In this document: positions 62,653-64,000 of the stretch, in pieces
How positions within the stretch are numbered: the stretch's first letter is position 1
How the letters are laid out: every line of letters begins with the position of its first letter
Assembly: GCA_028688225.1 (NCBI GenBank)
Contig: JAQTYQ010000012.1
Coordinates: forward strand, 40,117-104,116
Length of the DNA: 64,000 nt
Reading direction: 5' to 3'
From: Opitutaceae bacterium
Lineage (GTDB): Bacteria; Verrucomicrobiota; Verrucomicrobiia; Opitutales; Opitutaceae
Made by a program: the position numbers and the translations under genes
Notes under the pieces: generated by a model
Databases searched by the model: none
What the model saw: only the letters and a program-made list of their open reading frames with translations
What the model was told of the DNA's origin: nothing

Positions 62653-62988
62653 GTGATGTATTCGGATACCCACCGGCAGGTGGAATTGCTGTTGGCCGCC
62701 GGCGCCGATTTGAACGCCCTGGACGGCAGCGGGGACCCGCCGGCGATCCGGGCCATCGCGACGCGCGCGGATTATCGGCTGGTTTGGGAATTTCTTCAGC
62801 GCGGGGCCGATTACCGGATTAAAACGAGGCAGGGGAAGAATGCCTTGGTTGATGCGATCGAAGGACGCATGATGAATCCTGACGACGATGCATACCTCTG
62901 GCGGGAGAAAATCATCGAGTTCCTGCGCTCAAAAGGCATCGAGGCGCATCGTCCGCCGCGCGAGCGGCCTCGCGGAAGCCCGCCGTAA
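62653..62988 (+). CDS. Ankyrin-repeat-like protein, N-terminally truncated
   Basis: 111 residues from GTG 62653 or ATG 62656. QVELLLAAGADLNALDGSGD and LVWEFLQRGADYRIKTRQGK are two ankyrin-type repeats; the end WREKIIEFLRSKGIE is a capping helix. Family-like sequence already begins near 62620 (INPDATPIFEAVMYSD) before any start codon and meets the right end of the RAYT element, so the 5' end seems lost. Ankyrin proteins often serve as immunity partners in RHS loci. Possibly a non-functional orphan. Confidence 0.65.
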   Translation: MMYSDTHRQVELLLAAGADLNALDGSGDPPAIRAIATRADYRLVWEFLQRGADYRIKTRQGKNALVDAIEGRMMNPDDDAYLWREKIIEFLRSKGIEAHRPPRERPRGSPP

Positions 62989-62990
62989 AC

Positions 62991-64000
62991 GTGAACCAGA
63001 TCGGCCAGCGATCCACGCCGGGCTACGTGGATGTCACGTACGACTACGACGGCAACCTGACGGCCGATGGGCGGTGGACGTACACTTGGGACGCCGACGG
63101 AGCGCGACAGCGCGGAGATGGCCAAACCGGCAGGTTTGCCCGCAGGGCGAGCCGCGCGGGCGCCCGCGACGCGGGCGGCAAGGCGAGGCAAAACCGGCTC
63201 GTGGCCATGGAGACCAGGACCGCGGTTGTCACCCCCAACGGCCCGCTGCCGGTGAGCGAGCGCAAGAAGCTCGAGTTCAAGTACGATTACATGAGCCGCC
63301 GGGTCGAGAAGGCGGTCTTCTCTTGGAACGCGGGTTCCAGCGCCTGGGACCTGGTCACCCGCACGCGTTCCACCTACTTTGGCTGGAACTTGATTGGCGA
63401 GTACGCCGTGTCCGGGGGCACCCTCACGCTCACTCGAAGTTACACCTGGGGCATTGATCTGGGTGGCGTCTCCGCCGGCGGCGCCGGGGGACTGCTGGCC
63501 ATCCGCGAAGCCGCGACCGGGGCCAGTTATCTGCCGGCGTACGACGGGGCGGGCAACCTCACCGCGCTGATGGATCGAAGTTCAGGGGCCGTCGTGGCCG
63601 CCTACGAGTACTCGCCTTTCGGCGAGACCATCCGCTCGACGGGGACCTATGCGGCAACCAATCCGTTCCGGTCGGCCACGAAGTACACGGACACCGAGAC
63701 GGGCCTCGTTTATTACGGCTACCGGTATTACAGCCCTGCCCTCGGCCGGTTCATCAACCGCGACCCCATCGGCGAGGCCGGGGGACTCAACCTCTACGGC
63801 TTCGTCGGCAACAGCCCCACCAACGCCTGGGATGTGCTGGGGCTGAAGAAGGTGCCGGTGCTCGTAGGATACGAGTGGGTGTGCCACACGAATAAGGCGG
63901 GAGACCTCGAGTGCGGCTGGGAGCCCGTTTATGAGTGGCGCGAAGTACCCGACGACGACCAACACAACTCGAGACGTCCGCCGGGGCATGACGATCCATG
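62991..64000 (+). CDS. Displaced RHS C-terminal tip with new tail (partial, runs off the window)
   Basis: The frame is open from 62883 to the window end; RHS similarity starts at GTG 62991 (VNQIGQRSTPGYVDVTYDYD). It repeats the final part of the main RHS protein: LTADGRWTYTWDAD, TLTLTRSYTWGIDLGG, YEYSPFGETIRSTGTYAATN, YYGYRYYSPALGRFINRD, DPIGEAGGLNLYGFVGNS. After that a different tail starts (GLKKVPVLVGYEWVCHTNKA). There is no N-terminal shell, so it is an orphan tip that could recombine with the main gene. About 30 extra codons sit near 63099-63190. Confidence 0.85.
   Translation, partial: MNQIGQRSTPGYVDVTYDYDGNLTADGRWTYTWDADGARQRGDGQTGRFARRASRAGARDAGGKARQNRLVAMETRTAVVTPNGPLPVSERKKLEFKYDYMSRRVEKAVFSWNAGSSAWDLVTRTRSTYFGWNLIGEYAVSGGTLTLTRSYTWGIDLGGVSAGGAGGLLAIREAATGASYLPAYDGAGNLTALMDRSSGAVVAAYEYSPFGETIRSTGTYAATNPFRSATKYTDTETGLVYYGYRYYSPALGRFINRDPIGEAGGLNLYGFVGNSPTNAWDVLGLKKVPVLVGYEWVCHTNKAGDLECGWEPVYEWREVPDDDQHNSRRPPGHDDP
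63099..63190. repeat. In-frame palindromic insertion in the RHS tip
   Basis: Compared with the main RHS gene (YTWDAENRLVSM), the second copy has about 30 extra codons between WDAD and NRLVAM. The extra DNA is strongly palindromic: CGCGGGCGCCCGCG is self-complementary, and GCCCGCG-A-CGCGGGC forms a hairpin. It also contains TTTGCCCGCAGG, the inner word of palindrome copy A. Confidence 0.7.

Overview
The window is high-GC, densely coded bacterial chromosome. It carries prepilin-like proteins, an LptD-type outer-membrane protein, MenA, a ScpA kleisin, several mannan or alpha-glucan enzymes, URO-D-family genes next to glycoside hydrolases, and a large RHS gene. Together these suggest a free-living Gram-negative, menaquinone-using polysaccharide degrader. 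My best guess is Verrucomicrobiota, near Opitutaceae. That placement is inferred from gene style; there is no rRNA in the window to prove it.

Layout. Positions 1-3946 hold the end of a minor-pilin cluster (pseudopilin, PilW-like, PilX-like). From 4075 to 24307 come housekeeping genes (rdgB, ribD, an MBL-fold hydrolase, leuB, alaS, plsY, ispH, pcm), a GT4/GH130 glycan pair, a GNAT-aminotransferase fusion, an outer-membrane barrel, and a three-gene ParA operon. From 24611 to 31957 come a single-domain response regulator, a TonB-like protein, a tandem creatininase, and a signalling cluster: hybrid histidine kinase, receiver, and a receiver-cyclase with two kinase-like dimerisation segments. From 32158 to 38167 lie glgB and pyruvate carboxylase, divergently arranged. 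From 38337 to 39885 is a small DUF1573/rhodanese/MauE redox operon. From 39882 to 45955 is an accessory region with a truncated glycoside hydrolase, transposase and kinase remnants, and a GH26 mannanase flanked by two URO-D proteins. From 46172 to 51911 are lptD, rsmB, scpA, a small gene, trxA and menA.

From 52294 to the end is an RHS locus: an exported DUF1573-like protein, an exported Ig/FnIII protein, a small exported helical protein, a 2156-residue RHS protein with an AT-richer variable tail, and a two-helix membrane protein 3 nt downstream. Next come a REP-associated tyrosine transposase bounded by near-perfect inverted repeats, a truncated ankyrin-like gene, and a second, displaced RHS tip that runs off the window. 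I read this as a polymorphic-toxin-like locus with tip exchange. The tail and the small membrane protein are a candidate toxin/immunity pair of unrecognised type.

Non-coding structure is unusually rich. One palindrome family sits exactly on TAG stop codons at convergent gene ends. A second intergenic stem-loop family has compensated base changes. Pyrimidine-rich tracts with shared CTCTGA and TTTCAC words recur at two to three loci. I saw no tRNA, rRNA or CRISPR array.
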